Positions 1 to 8,486 of a stretch of 64,000 bases of DNA are shown piece after piece (positions within the stretch are counted from its first letter, which is position 1; each line of letters begins with the position of its first letter). Made by a program: the position numbers and the translations under genes. The notes beneath the pieces were generated by a model that saw only the letters and a list, made by a program, of their open reading frames with translations, did not search any database and was not told the DNA's origin. The stretch lies in contig CAKVHY010000002.1 of the NCBI GenBank assembly GCA_934754335.1, forward strand, positions 77,309 through 141,308, in the 5' to 3' direction. Source of the stretch: an uncultured Clostridia bacterium. Lineage in GTDB: Bacteria; Bacillota; Clostridia; Christensenellales; UBA1242.

Positions 1-477
1 TCCGTTGTGGGATTTCCGCTTGGAACAAGCATGCCAGAAGTTAAAAGCCTAGAAGCAATGCTTTTGCAACAGGCTGGTGCGGACGAAATCGATATGGTTT
101 TAAATTATTCAGCATTAATTGAAGGCGATTTGGAAAGAACTTATAACGAAATTATGCAAGTGGTACACGATGTTAAAATCCCAGTTAAGGTTATTTTAGA
201 AACTAGTAAACTTACAAACGAGCAAATTGTTTCTGCTTGCGAACTTTGTGTTCAGGCAGGTGCTAAGTTTGTTAAAACCAGTACTGGATTTATGGGTGGC
301 GCAACGAAGGAAGCAGTGGAAGTGATGAGTTCTGCTGTGGCTGGAAGAATTAAGATTAAAGCAAGCGGTGGAATAAGAGATTTAAATACCGCTCTTATGT
401 ATATCTCAGCAGGTGCGGATAGAATTGGAACAAGTTCTGGTGCTAAGATTATTGATGAATTTAAAAACGAAAAATAG
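1..477 (+). CDS. deoC: Deoxyribose-phosphate aldolase, C-terminal part (cut by window start)
   Basis: The reading frame is open from base 1, so the 5' end lies outside the window. DeoC cleaves 2-deoxyribose-5-phosphate to acetaldehyde and glyceraldehyde-3-phosphate in cytoplasmic deoxynucleoside salvage. Visible family hallmarks are the GFPLG motif at the left edge, the Schiff-base lysine segment KTSTGF and the downstream KASGGIRD segment with the second active-site lysine. The C-terminus (ISAGADRIGTSSG) matches the phosphate-binding end of the TIM barrel. About 60-70 N-terminal residues are missing compared with the usual ~220 aa. A strong terminator follows, so this is the last gene of its transcript. 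A phosphopentomutase-like protein lies 13 kb downstream but does not look catalytically active. Confidence 0.95.
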   Translation, partial: SVVGFPLGTSMPEVKSLEAMLLQQAGADEIDMVLNYSALIEGDLERTYNEIMQVVHDVKIPVKVILETSKLTNEQIVSACELCVQAGAKFVKTSTGFMGGATKEAVEVMSSAVAGRIKIKASGGIRDLNTALMYISAGADRIGTSSGAKIIDEFKNEK

Positions 478-495
478 AAAATGAATTTTCAAAAG

Positions 496-518
496 TTAGG
501 GGAAACCCTAATTTTTTT
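496..518 (+). terminator. Rho-independent terminator after deoC
   Basis: A 6-bp GC-containing stem TTAGGG/CCCTAA closes a GAAA tetraloop and is followed by seven T. It starts 18 bases after the deoC stop codon. Confidence 0.88.
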
Positions 519-818
519 GTCCGGTTCATTAATTGTGGATAGGTTTGAAATGTAAAAACTAGCAATAATTGATTAATTTTATAAAAAAATTACAACTTTT
601 TTAAAAAAAATTGAAAAAGATATTTTATCTCTAAAGGCGTTTATGTTGTTTTATCACTGTTATATTATAATTGTAATCCCGATCAGATTTGACGCTTTAT
701 AAAAAAATTTATGTATTTATAAAATAGAGTAATAATCGTTTGCGTAAAAGTACTAAGAGATGGTATAATAAATTAAGGTTGAATTTTCAATTTTAATATA
801 TAAAAAGGTGAAATAATA
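519..818. other. AT-rich intergenic region upstream of the first BspA-like gene
   Basis: About 300 bases without a plausible gene. It is very AT-rich, with several A/T runs. Besides the promoter proposed at 740-769, there is a TATAAT-like hexamer at 666-671 without a convincing -35. A Shine-Dalgarno AAGGTGA lies just before the ATG at 819. I see no structured RNA that I recognise. Confidence 0.6.
740..769 (+). promoter_or_regulatory. Candidate sigma-A promoter for the BspA-like gene at 819
   Basis: The -10 is a perfect TATAAT at 764-769. The -35 TTGCGT at 740-745 is weak and lies 18 bp upstream. The expected start gives a leader of about 45 nt. Confidence 0.5.
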
Positions 819-3800
819 ATGAAGAAATCTACAAAGATTATTACTACAATTGTTGCTATAGTTTTGGTTTGTGCTGGCATGGCAATAGGAATTTATGCTG
901 CCACTATTGGTGGAGCAACTATTAGCGCAAATGTTTCATGGACTGCTCAAGAAGGAGTAAACCTAGAGTTTTGGGCTAAGGCAACGGGCGGAAGTGAAGA
1001 GAAGGAAGTAAAAAGACGAACGATTGGACCTAGCACTACAAATCAAGAGGCTGTAATTACAGGTGACCTGAGTTGCGATTTTGTGGATAACACAAAAGAT
1101 GATGGAGTTAATAACCCAGGGGCGATTACATTTGAATATAATGTTAAAAATAATAGTTTAACAAAATTAAGGGTTAGAGTTACAAAAAATCCTAAAGCAG
1201 AAGATGAAAGCGGAACGAGTGCAAATGACCATAAGCCAAAAGTTGTATTATCTTCTTCTATTGATGGCGGAGCAAGTAATTTAACTACTGTTACAGGAAA
1301 TAATGGCTGTGTTTTAGAGACAAACCAAGTTTTGAAATTTACAGTTGTTCTTTCCTTGGCAAGTGGTGGAACGGGAAAGATGAATGCCGATACTGGTTTA
1401 GGAACTAATTTTGACGCCGGGGTTAATTTTAATTTCAATGTGGCAGGTTTTTCAAGTGGGACAGAATCTAATTCTATTAACACAATAGTTGATGGAATTA
1501 AAGCAACAACTCCGTTGAGTGAAGCGTCTGCATCTGGACAAACTTTAGGTGAGTTTTTGTCTTTAAGAGAACCTGAAGTTAGTACCGGTTGGTTTTTAGA
1601 TGAAGAATTAACCAAAGCAGTTACTGAACAGAACTTAAATGCTGAAATTAGAGAAGATGCTGAAACTTCAAATTTATATTGCAGAACTGCAAGTACTGAT
1701 GGCTTAAAATTTATATTGTCTAGTGATGGAAAGTCTTATCTTGTTGAAGCGGAAGATTCTTCCACTATAAGCGGAGAAGTTGTTATTCCTAATAAACATC
1801 AAGGCTTACCTGTAATAGGGCTTACTGATGCTAAGGTTAATTACACAAGCATACCTACAGGGACTGGAGCGTTTTTTGGTGCTAGAAATATTACAAGTGT
1901 AATTTTACCTAATTCGTTTAAGACTCTTGGACCAAATGCAATGTCTTATTGCGAAGGATTGATAAAGATTTCAATTCCTGATTCTGTAACTAGTTTAGGA
2001 GGTAGTTTGTTTGGTGGTTGTACAAATTTAGGCGGAATTGTTATTCCTGCTTCTGTAACCGAAGTGGGAGCATATATTTTTGCTGAATGTACAAGTTTAA
2101 CATATGCAACGTTACCTTATTCTTTAAATTCAATTGTTAACGGAATGTTTTTCTCGTGCAAAAGTTTGATAGATGTTGCAATTCCAAACAATGTAACAAG
2201 TATAAGATATAGTGCATTTGACGGATGTAAGAGTTTAACAAATATAACAATTCCTGCGAGCGTAACAATCATTGATCAAAATGCCCTTACAAGATGTGAA
2301 AGTTTGACTAGTATTAATATTCCTGCCAGTGTAACAACTGTTGGAATTAATGCATTTTTGGATTGCGGTCATTTGGAAGAAGTGACAATAGAAAATGGCG
2401 TAACAAGAATAGATGCGAATGCATTTGAAAAATGCGTTAGTTTAAAAGAAATCAAAATTCCTAATAGTGTTACATATATAGGAGAAGCCATATTCAAACA
2501 TTGTTCTAGTTTAACCTCGGCCATATTATCAAATAAAATAAAAGTCATTACACCATATGCATTTTATAGTTGTGTTAACTTACAAAATATAACTATTCCA
2601 AGTAATATAGTTATTGATAAATATGCATTTTCTGGTTGTGAAGAATTAGTGAGTGTTAGTCAACTGGATAATACAGAAACAAGTGGTGGAGTTAGTGTGG
2701 GAGAGAATGCTTTTAGGGGGTGTACTAAATTAACAAACTTTGATGTTGATATTGAAGGGTTAAGTTCAGACGCATTTAGAGATTGCAGTAGTTTATCTAC
2801 TTTGACATTAATAAACAGTAATAATTTAAAAACTATAAGTGTTAGAGCATTTTATGGATGTAAAAATCTAACCAGTATAGTTATTCCAAGCAGTGTAACC
2901 AGCATAAAAAGTACAGCATTTCAAGGTTGTTCTGGTTTGACAAGTATATTTATTCCCCAAAGTGTAACATCTATAGGAGTTTCTGCATTTGACGATTGTA
3001 GTAGTTTGCAAAGTATAGAAGTTGAAAGTGGCAACACTAAATATGATAGCCGAGATAATTGTAATGCGATTATAGAAAGTGCTAGTAATAAACTCATTAC
3101 AGGATGCAAAACAACAGTTATTCCTAATACAGTAACAAGCATAGGTGCTTCAGCATTTGTTGGTAGTGGCATAACAAGTATAACAATCCCGGATAGCGTT
3201 ACAAGTATAAATAATTTAGCGTTTGCTTGTTGTACAAAATTGTCCAGTGTAACAATTGGCAAAGGAGTAACGGAAATATGGAATCAAGTATTTCAAGGTT
3301 GTACTAGTTTAACAAGCATAATTATTCCTAAAAATGTAACATCTATAAGAACTTTGACATTCGCTGACTGTACTAGTTTACAAAGTATTGTAGTTGAAAG
3401 TGGCAATACTAAATATGATAGTCGAGATAATTGTAATGCAATTATAGAAACTGCTAGTAATACATTAATTCAAGGATGTAAAACAACAGTTATTCCGAAT
3501 ACAGTAAAAATCATAGGTTATTCTTCGTTTTCTGGTTGCAGTGATTTGACAAGCATAGAAATTCCTAACAGTGTTGAAAGTATGGAAAGTTATGCTTTTG
3601 AGAATTGTACAGGTTTAATAAGTATTGTTATTCCGGCTAATTTGATAAGTATTGAAAAAAGTGTTTTTTCAAATTGTAATAGTTTGGCAAATATAAAAGT
3701 TGAAAGTGGCAATACAAAATATGATAGCCGAGATAATTGTAATGCAATTATTGAAACCGCTAGTAACACGTTAATTTTTGGTTGTAAATCAACAATTATT

Positions 3801-4373
3801 CCTAATACTGTAACAAGCATAGAATCTAATGCATTTTATGGATGCGTTGGCTTAACAAGTATAGTTATTCCAGAGAGTGTAACAAGTATAGGGCTAGGTG
3901 CTTTTGCGTATTGTCGCGATTTGATAAGTATAAATGTTGCAAATGGGAATACTATATATGATAGTAGAGATAATTGCAACGCGGTTATTGAAACATCAAG
4001 TAATAAATTGATTGTAGGCTGTAAAAATACAATTATTCCAACTTCAGTAACAGCAATTGGTAAAGGAGCATTTGAAGGTCATAGTGGATTAACTAATATA
4101 GAAATATCAGATAATGTGATAAGTATTGATTCTTCTGCATTTGCATGTTGTTCTGGATTAAAAATGATATTTATTCCAAGTTCTGTTTCAACTTTATCAA
4201 ATTATTCAAATTTATATTCGATTGTATTTAGAGGATGTTCTTCAAGATTAAAAATATATTGTGAAGTACCAGAGCCTCTTTCAAGTTGGATAGAGTCGTG
4301 GAATTGGTATGATGAGAATTTAGACTTAGAAACTCATTATGGTGTAACCCGTGCTGAATTTGATGCTTTATAA
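819..4373 (+). CDS. BspA-like leucine-rich-repeat surface protein (1184 aa)
   Basis: A large predicted exported protein. Residues 1-30 form a basic N-terminus plus one hydrophobic segment ending in YAA, read as a signal peptide or uncleaved anchor. Residues ~30-215 are a Ser/Thr/Gly-rich beta-type domain shared almost word for word with the proteins at 11403 and 32342. Residues ~250-292 (STGWFLDEELT...) resemble a Listeria-Bacteroides (Flg_new/InlB-B) repeat. From ~residue 345 to near the end run LRR_5/BspA repeats of the form GCTSLTSIVIP..VTSIG..AF, interrupted by four copies of a YDSRDNCNAII module. No LPXTG or C-terminal transmembrane anchor is visible. BspA-family proteins in other bacteria act in adhesion or binding host proteins; that role is inference here. 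A bidirectional terminator follows. The upstream gene is terminated, so this is probably monocistronic. Confidence 0.88.
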   Translation: MKKSTKIITTIVAIVLVCAGMAIGIYAATIGGATISANVSWTAQEGVNLEFWAKATGGSEEKEVKRRTIGPSTTNQEAVITGDLSCDFVDNTKDDGVNNPGAITFEYNVKNNSLTKLRVRVTKNPKAEDESGTSANDHKPKVVLSSSIDGGASNLTTVTGNNGCVLETNQVLKFTVVLSLASGGTGKMNADTGLGTNFDAGVNFNFNVAGFSSGTESNSINTIVDGIKATTPLSEASASGQTLGEFLSLREPEVSTGWFLDEELTKAVTEQNLNAEIREDAETSNLYCRTASTDGLKFILSSDGKSYLVEAEDSSTISGEVVIPNKHQGLPVIGLTDAKVNYTSIPTGTGAFFGARNITSVILPNSFKTLGPNAMSYCEGLIKISIPDSVTSLGGSLFGGCTNLGGIVIPASVTEVGAYIFAECTSLTYATLPYSLNSIVNGMFFSCKSLIDVAIPNNVTSIRYSAFDGCKSLTNITIPASVTIIDQNALTRCESLTSINIPASVTTVGINAFLDCGHLEEVTIENGVTRIDANAFEKCVSLKEIKIPNSVTYIGEAIFKHCSSLTSAILSNKIKVITPYAFYSCVNLQNITIPSNIVIDKYAFSGCEELVSVSQLDNTETSGGVSVGENAFRGCTKLTNFDVDIEGLSSDAFRDCSSLSTLTLINSNNLKTISVRAFYGCKNLTSIVIPSSVTSIKSTAFQGCSGLTSIFIPQSVTSIGVSAFDDCSSLQSIEVESGNTKYDSRDNCNAIIESASNKLITGCKTTVIPNTVTSIGASAFVGSGITSITIPDSVTSINNLAFACCTKLSSVTIGKGVTEIWNQVFQGCTSLTSIIIPKNVTSIRTLTFADCTSLQSIVVESGNTKYDSRDNCNAIIETASNTLIQGCKTTVIPNTVKIIGYSSFSGCSDLTSIEIPNSVESMESYAFENCTGLISIVIPANLISIEKSVFSNCNSLANIKVESGNTKYDSRDNCNAIIETASNTLIFGCKSTIIPNTVTSIESNAFYGCVGLTSIVIPESVTSIGLGAFAYCRDLISINVANGNTIYDSRDNCNAVIETSSNKLIVGCKNTIIPTSVTAIGKGAFEGHSGLTNIEISDNVISIDSSAFACCSGLKMIFIPSSVSTLSNYSNLYSIVFRGCSSRLKIYCEVPEPLSSWIESWNWYDENLDLETHYGVTRAEFDAL
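3019..4041 (+). repeat. Four copies of a ~105-bp YDSRDNCNAII module within the LRR array
   Basis: Copies begin near 3019, 3390, 3696 and 3930. Each encodes an acidic/Gly stretch followed by KYDSRDNCNAII, a Ser/Asn-rich link, a GCK segment and a return to IIPNTVTSI. The first three are closely similar at DNA level; the fourth is diverged. Further copies lie at ~12709-12812 and ~33631-33734 in the paralogues. This module is familiar from BspA-like proteins of Bacteroidetes and Firmicutes. Confidence 0.85.
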
Positions 4374-4375
4374 AA

Positions 4376-4400
4376 AAACTCCCGAAGGGGAGTTTTTACT
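4376..4400. terminator. Bidirectional terminator between convergent genes
   Basis: An 8-bp stem AAACTCCC/GGGAGTTT with a GAAG loop. A-rich and T-rich flanks give a U-tract on either strand. It separates the BspA-like gene from the convergent DUF4364 gene. Confidence 0.88.
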
Positions 4401-4477
4401 TTTTATATCAATTAGATTAAGTTGTTCTTTGAAATCTATTAATTGGCTTCAACTAAAAAGATTTTTAGTTTAAATCT

Positions 4478-5038
4478 TTACTCATTGTTATCTATAAAAT
4501 TATCATACAAGAATTCAAAGATTTGTGGGGCTTTATTTGTCCATTTATTGCAAGCGTTTATTGCAGTACTTTTATTTGGTGCTTTTAAATTTATTTCTAG
4601 CAAAGAAGTATTAACCATAGGTTCTCTAATTCTAAGAGTAACCCTATAAGAGCCTTCAGGCATCTTAACATATTCGCTAACATATTCTTGATTTCTTTTA
4701 AATGTCATTCTATTTTCTTTAGCGAACGTATCAATTCCTTCTCTAATAGAAACTGGGATTCTTTGATAAAAATGGCTCAAACATTCTCTGCCTGCATATG
4801 TGATTGCATATCTAACTTCTTCTTTATTTACATTTTCATAAGTGCTATCCACTGTGTAAATAAATCCCATTTCTTGCAACTGAGAAATAATTTCAATACA
4901 ATCCATATAAGTTATTTTTAACCAATAATCTCTAGTTACGATATCTATAATACTATGCTGGGTTAGTGGAATTTCCATTTTATCTAGGATAAATAAAACT
5001 TTTAATTTGTCAACAATATCTTCTGTGGGAATATTCAT
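4478..5038 (-). CDS. DUF4364 family protein (winged-helix-type, 186 aa)
   Basis: It matches my recollection of the Firmicutes DUF4364 family. The N-terminal ~80 residues look like a winged helix-turn-helix (DKLKVLFILDKMEIPLT, then a DCIEIISQLQEMGFIY recognition/wing region). The C-terminal half is a beta-rich domain ending in a helical KWTNKAPQIFEFLYDN segment. The open frame begins at 5050, but ATG at 5038 is better placed: GGAG lies 6 nt before it, while the upstream ATG sits just before that ribosome binding site. Function is unknown; a transcription-regulatory role is inferred from the fold only. It stands alone on the minus strand. Confidence 0.75.
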   Translation of the reverse strand: MNIPTEDIVDKLKVLFILDKMEIPLTQHSIIDIVTRDYWLKITYMDCIEIISQLQEMGFIYTVDSTYENVNKEEVRYAITYAGRECLSHFYQRIPVSIREGIDTFAKENRMTFKRNQEYVSEYVKMPEGSYRVTLRIREPMVNTSLLEINLKAPNKSTAINACNKWTNKAPQIFEFLYDNFIDNNE

Positions 5039-5197
5039 ATCTCTCTCCATAAATAATTTCAGAGTTATTATATCATAACCTTAAAAAAATTCAAATACTA
5101 AATTTAAAATTTATATGGTTTAGATTTATAAAAATTAATAAATTTGTATAAAAAGTCATTATTTATTAAGATTTAATAGAAAAATGTTTTAAAATGT

Positions 5198-5226
5198 TTG
5201 GAAATTGCAAATAAAGTTTATATAAT
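5198..5226 (+). promoter_or_regulatory. Sigma-A promoter for the gene at 5248
   Basis: TTGGAA at 5198-5203, a 17-bp spacer, then TATAAT at 5221-5226. The expected transcript starts ~15 nt before the TTG start codon, just at or before the AAGGAG at 5232-5237, so the leader is very short. Confidence 0.75.
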
Positions 5227-5247
5227 ATTATAAGGAGTTTTTGAGCC

Positions 5248-6033
5248 TTGAGTGTTATTATAGAGAGTGAAAAAGGGAAAGTTTTAGAGTTTTTTGATGC
5301 TCTAGATGAAATGATTTCAGGGAAGTTTATTCTTTCCGACGTTAAAATTTCAAAAATTCTTAAGATTATAGCGGGATGTGAAACGCTATATAATCTTTTT
5401 GCAAAATGTTTAATAGATTTTAATTTTAAGCAAGAAATGAAAGATAGCATTGTTTCTAAAAAGACCAATGGTGGATTTATTGTTTTGCCAGAGGACGATA
5501 ACAAGAAGATTGCTTATATTTTTCATTTGTTTGTTCAGGTGGATAATAAAAAGATAAATTTGCAAAACTTTATTAATGAATACTTTTTCAATCCCGATGG
5601 CTATAATTTTAGTTATGCCAACTTTTCTAGAAACATGCTTATTCCTTTCAAAGATGCAGTTCAGAATGCATTAGAGATAGATGAAGGCGATGGCTATCAA
5701 GAAACTAACAACAATAAGGAAGATGAAGAAATGGAAAAAGAATACGAAAAGAATGATAATGCAGATTTAAAAATGCTTTATGCTAAATTAATGGTTAGTT
5801 TGAGCGACCTTTATTCTGCAGTTTTGAAAGATAATAAAATTAAGATGGAGCAAAAAGAAGAAGTTTATATCATAGTTTCTGCTCTTAATGAAGCCACAAG
5901 GATTCAAAATATAAGAATCATTAACGCTTTAATTATTCCGCTTGAATACGTTTTGAAAAAAAATAAGAAGATTAGACCTTATTATAATGTTGTTCAAGAC
6001 GATCTTTGCGAAATCTATGATGCTTTGCAATAA
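5248..6033 (+). CDS. Uncharacterised acidic protein (261 aa)
   Basis: I do not recognise this protein. A TTG start is chosen because AAGGAG lies 10 nt upstream and no in-frame ATG or GTG is better placed. It has no signal peptide or membrane segment, so it is probably cytoplasmic. Residues ~1-145 are mixed alpha/beta. Residues ~148-170 are a low-complexity Asp/Glu/Asn/Lys linker. Residues ~170-261 are a helical domain (ADLKMLYAKLMVSLSDLY...). It has its own near-consensus promoter and stands alone. Its stop codon is one base from the stop of the convergent ylbJ, with no room for a terminator. Confidence 0.7.
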   Translation: MSVIIESEKGKVLEFFDALDEMISGKFILSDVKISKILKIIAGCETLYNLFAKCLIDFNFKQEMKDSIVSKKTNGGFIVLPEDDNKKIAYIFHLFVQVDNKKINLQNFINEYFFNPDGYNFSYANFSRNMLIPFKDAVQNALEIDEGDGYQETNNNKEDEEMEKEYEKNDNADLKMLYAKLMVSLSDLYSAVLKDNKIKMEQKEEVYIIVSALNEATRIQNIRIINALIIPLEYVLKKNKKIRPYYNVVQDDLCEIYDALQ

Positions 6034-6034
6034 T

Positions 6035-7006
6035 CTATAGAATTATAAATCCTAATATCAAGGCAAGTGCAAGAGATATTAGGCATTGAGTTGTTTTTGT
6101 TAATAGGTATAGTTTAAAACTTATGCCTATTTTTTTTAGAAATGTGTATGCCTGAAAATGTACTGAAAATCCGCCAAATCCTATCATAACTGATGAAAGA
6201 ACCAGCAATGTTCTTAAGTTTTCAGTGCTCTTACTTAAATCTAGGCAACCCCTTGTAACTTCCACAATTCCATTTAGAAAACTTTGAGTGGCGTTTACAT
6301 TAATATTAGGAAACACCATCTTGATAAGTGAAAGCAGGGGAGAGAATACATTGTAGTTATTTAAAATGCTTATAATTAGAAAGAATATTGCCACATATCC
6401 GCCAATAATTAAAATGCTTTTTATTGAATTAAACATACATTCTTCTAGTATGTTTTTGTTAGAAAACATCTTGGCAATCTGAGCATTATTGTTTTTTAAC
6501 CTTTCTTCTTTGCCAATATTTCTATAGATAAGTCCGTTTAATAATGCACTTAAAATATGTACTATTAAAATCATTATGCCAATCATCTGGCTTTTGAATA
6601 ATCCAATGCCTATAGTTCCAATTATAAATAAAGGACCGCTTGTGGAAGTATAAGACATAATTCTAGTGGCTTCATTTTTTGTTATAACATTTTTTTCAAA
6701 CATATCTGCTGTTAGTTTTGCTCCAACGGGATAACCAGATAATATGCTCATAACAAATATGTATCCGCTAATTCCGCTTGTGTTGTACATTTTTTTTGTA
6801 ATTGGACTTAAGTATTTCCCAACTGCTTCAGGAAAACCAAGTTCTGCCAAGAATTTAGTGAAAAAGAAAAAAGGGAAAAGAGCGGGAAGAACCGCAGTTG
6901 CCCAAACTCTAATTCCGCTTAAGAATGCATCAATATTGTTTGCTGGGTCTATGACCAAAAAAAATAGGACAAGCGTTAGGATTAAAATCAAAAACTTTTT
7001 CTTCAT
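6035..7006 (-). CDS. ylbJ: Sporulation integral membrane protein YlbJ (323 aa)
   Basis: A polytopic membrane protein of the nucleoside-recognition (Gate) superfamily. YlbJ-specific segments are clear: LPALFPFFFFTKFLAELG near residue 40, SGYPVGAKL near 90 and STSGPLFIIGTIGIGLF near 122. Eight or more hydrophobic segments are visible. In Bacillus the ylbJ gene is under sigma-E control in the mother cell and needed for proper spore formation. Its presence suggests a sporulating lineage, though it does not prove this organism sporulates. AAAGG precedes the ATG. It lies downstream of tmcAL on the same strand, but a terminator at 7061-7091 separates them. Confidence 0.92.
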   Translation of the reverse strand: MKKKFLILILTLVLFFLVIDPANNIDAFLSGIRVWATAVLPALFPFFFFTKFLAELGFPEAVGKYLSPITKKMYNTSGISGYIFVMSILSGYPVGAKLTADMFEKNVITKNEATRIMSYTSTSGPLFIIGTIGIGLFKSQMIGIMILIVHILSALLNGLIYRNIGKEERLKNNNAQIAKMFSNKNILEECMFNSIKSILIIGGYVAIFFLIISILNNYNVFSPLLSLIKMVFPNINVNATQSFLNGIVEVTRGCLDLSKSTENLRTLLVLSSVMIGFGGFSVHFQAYTFLKKIGISFKLYLLTKTTQCLISLALALILGFIIL

Positions 7007-7060
7007 CTAAAAACCTTTTAATATTTCTTTCTAAATTATATTAAAAGACTTTTAAAAATA

Positions 7061-7091
7061 TGAAAAAGGCTCTGCATTTAAGCAAAGCCTT
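7061..7091 (-). terminator. Rho-independent terminator after tmcAL (minus strand)
   Basis: A 10-bp stem AAGGCTTTGC/GCAGAGCCTT (one G-U pair) with a 6-nt loop, followed on the minus strand by a short T-run. It sits directly after the tmcAL stop and before ylbJ. Confidence 0.85.
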
Positions 7092-7095
7092 AGTT

Positions 7096-8349
7096 TTATT
7101 CTATAATTGTTTTTGTATATAAATCAGGTGAATATTTAGGGATTTTTGAACATTTTGTTAGAAGCATGTTATAAACTGCATTTGCATTATCTTCAATCTC
7201 CGCAAGTTTTAAGTATAACTCATCAGGGTCTTTAACGATATTGCTATTTCTAATAATCAAATTTGTGTTTGCTGAAATACTTGAAAGCAAATCTTTCCTT
7301 GCCGATTTGAAAGCCAAAACTTTAATAAATGGCAATCTATCAATCTTGTAAATTGAGCCCACGCTTTCTTTATCTATATTTAATAATAATCTTAAAACTA
7401 TTCTCTTTAACCTTGTAAACGAATATCTTTTAGACTTAACATCAAGAAGAAGTTCTTGAATATTCTTAAATTGTTTCGCACTATCTTTGAATTTGTTTTC
7501 CAAACCTTCGCTAACGTCATAGATTTCTTTAATTTCGCTCTTTGGTCTTGTTTTAAGGGCATATAGGCATAAGTTTCCAAATAATTCCATGTTTGGCAAT
7601 CCAAACACTTTCATTTCTTCTTTTAAATAATTATAGGTTACTTTTGGAACAAGTTTTTTAATAGAGCGAACATTATTTGTTTTATAAAGCCTTGCTCTAA
7701 TTGCAGTGGCACTAGTATCTTTTCCGTTAATCTCTTCGCTTAAATAATCGCTATGTTCTCTAACTGTGAATAATGGTTCAATCTCGCTATTTGTAAGATA
7801 CAAAGCCTTTAAGTACTCAATCGCCAAAATATTATTAGGTTTTCTTAAGATATTTAAAACTTCAGTTATTTCGCTAAACTCTATAATATCTTCTCTCATC
7901 AACTCTTCTAAAGCCTTTTCTCTAGAAACCGCCATTGAGTTGCCCTGACTTAAATACTTATTTAATCTTTCCTTATATTCCTTTGGTTCTTTTGCTAAAT
8001 ACTTTGCCACTTCTTTTAATAGTTCAAATTTTGTGGTTTCGCAACCAAAAGATAGGTGAGTAACATTCTCAAACGAGTTTGCAATCTTAACACCAGCAAG
8101 AGCAAATATTTCAGCGCTAGAGCATGCATAAGCAGTTGGCATTTGAACCACGATATCTGCGCCTGCTTCCAAAGCAATTTTAGAACGTATATATTTATTT
8201 GCTATTGCAGGTTCGCCTCTTTGACAGAAGTTGCCTGCCATTATGCACATAACAGCGTCTGCTCCGCTAAGCCTTTTGCTTTCTTCAATATGTTGTAAAT
8301 GACCGTAGTGTAAAGGATTATATTCACAAATGATTGCACAAATTTTCAT
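7096..8349 (-). CDS. tmcAL: tRNA(Met) cytidine acetate ligase TmcAL (417 aa)
   Basis: Formerly known as YlbM or 'nucleotidyltransferase' (DUF795). TmcAL uses ATP and acetate to make N4-acetylcytidine at the wobble position of elongator tRNA-Met. The N-terminus carries the nucleotidyltransferase signature EYNPLHYGH (HxGH at residues 14-17), then GNFCQRGEPAI and the STSATAIR-like SATAIR segment near residue 213. Length fits the family (~400 aa). GAGG lies 7-8 nt before the ATG. It is divergent from pta, with ~135 bp between them. A weak minus-strand promoter (TTAAAG, 16 bp, TATAGT) may lie around 8390-8420. Acetate produced by the adjacent Pta-AckA pathway is also its substrate; whether that adjacency matters is speculation. 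Confidence 0.93.
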   Translation of the reverse strand: MKICAIICEYNPLHYGHLQHIEESKRLSGADAVMCIMAGNFCQRGEPAIANKYIRSKIALEAGADIVVQMPTAYACSSAEIFALAGVKIANSFENVTHLSFGCETTKFELLKEVAKYLAKEPKEYKERLNKYLSQGNSMAVSREKALEELMREDIIEFSEITEVLNILRKPNNILAIEYLKALYLTNSEIEPLFTVREHSDYLSEEINGKDTSATAIRARLYKTNNVRSIKKLVPKVTYNYLKEEMKVFGLPNMELFGNLCLYALKTRPKSEIKEIYDVSEGLENKFKDSAKQFKNIQELLLDVKSKRYSFTRLKRIVLRLLLNIDKESVGSIYKIDRLPFIKVLAFKSARKDLLSSISANTNLIIRNSNIVKDPDELYLKLAEIEDNANAVYNMLLTKCSKIPKYSPDLYTKTIIE

Positions 8350-8486
8350 ATTTTCGCCTCTTTTTTCTTTACAATGGTTTAAAAATATTGTACTATACCT
8401 AGAGTTTTAAGTTCTTTAATATTTTAGGTATTATACTAAAGATTCAAACTAAATCAAAATAAAATAATAAATAAAGAAGGTCTTTT

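Noticed and set aside
1043..1615. A 190-codon open frame on the minus strand inside the first BspA-like gene
   Set aside because: It lies wholly antisense to a well-supported gene, has no ribosome binding site, and its hydrophobic Val/Leu/Pro-rich composition is what the complement of the repeat codons gives.
2921..3820. Minus-strand open frames opposite the LRR repeats (also at 12464-12778)
   Set aside because: They recur because the coding repeats recur; they are shadows of the LRR codons rather than genes.
1880..4230. Regularly spaced short DNA repeats that could suggest a CRISPR array
   Set aside because: The period follows ~23-residue LRR units in an open reading frame; units are degenerate and there are no unique spacers or cas genes.
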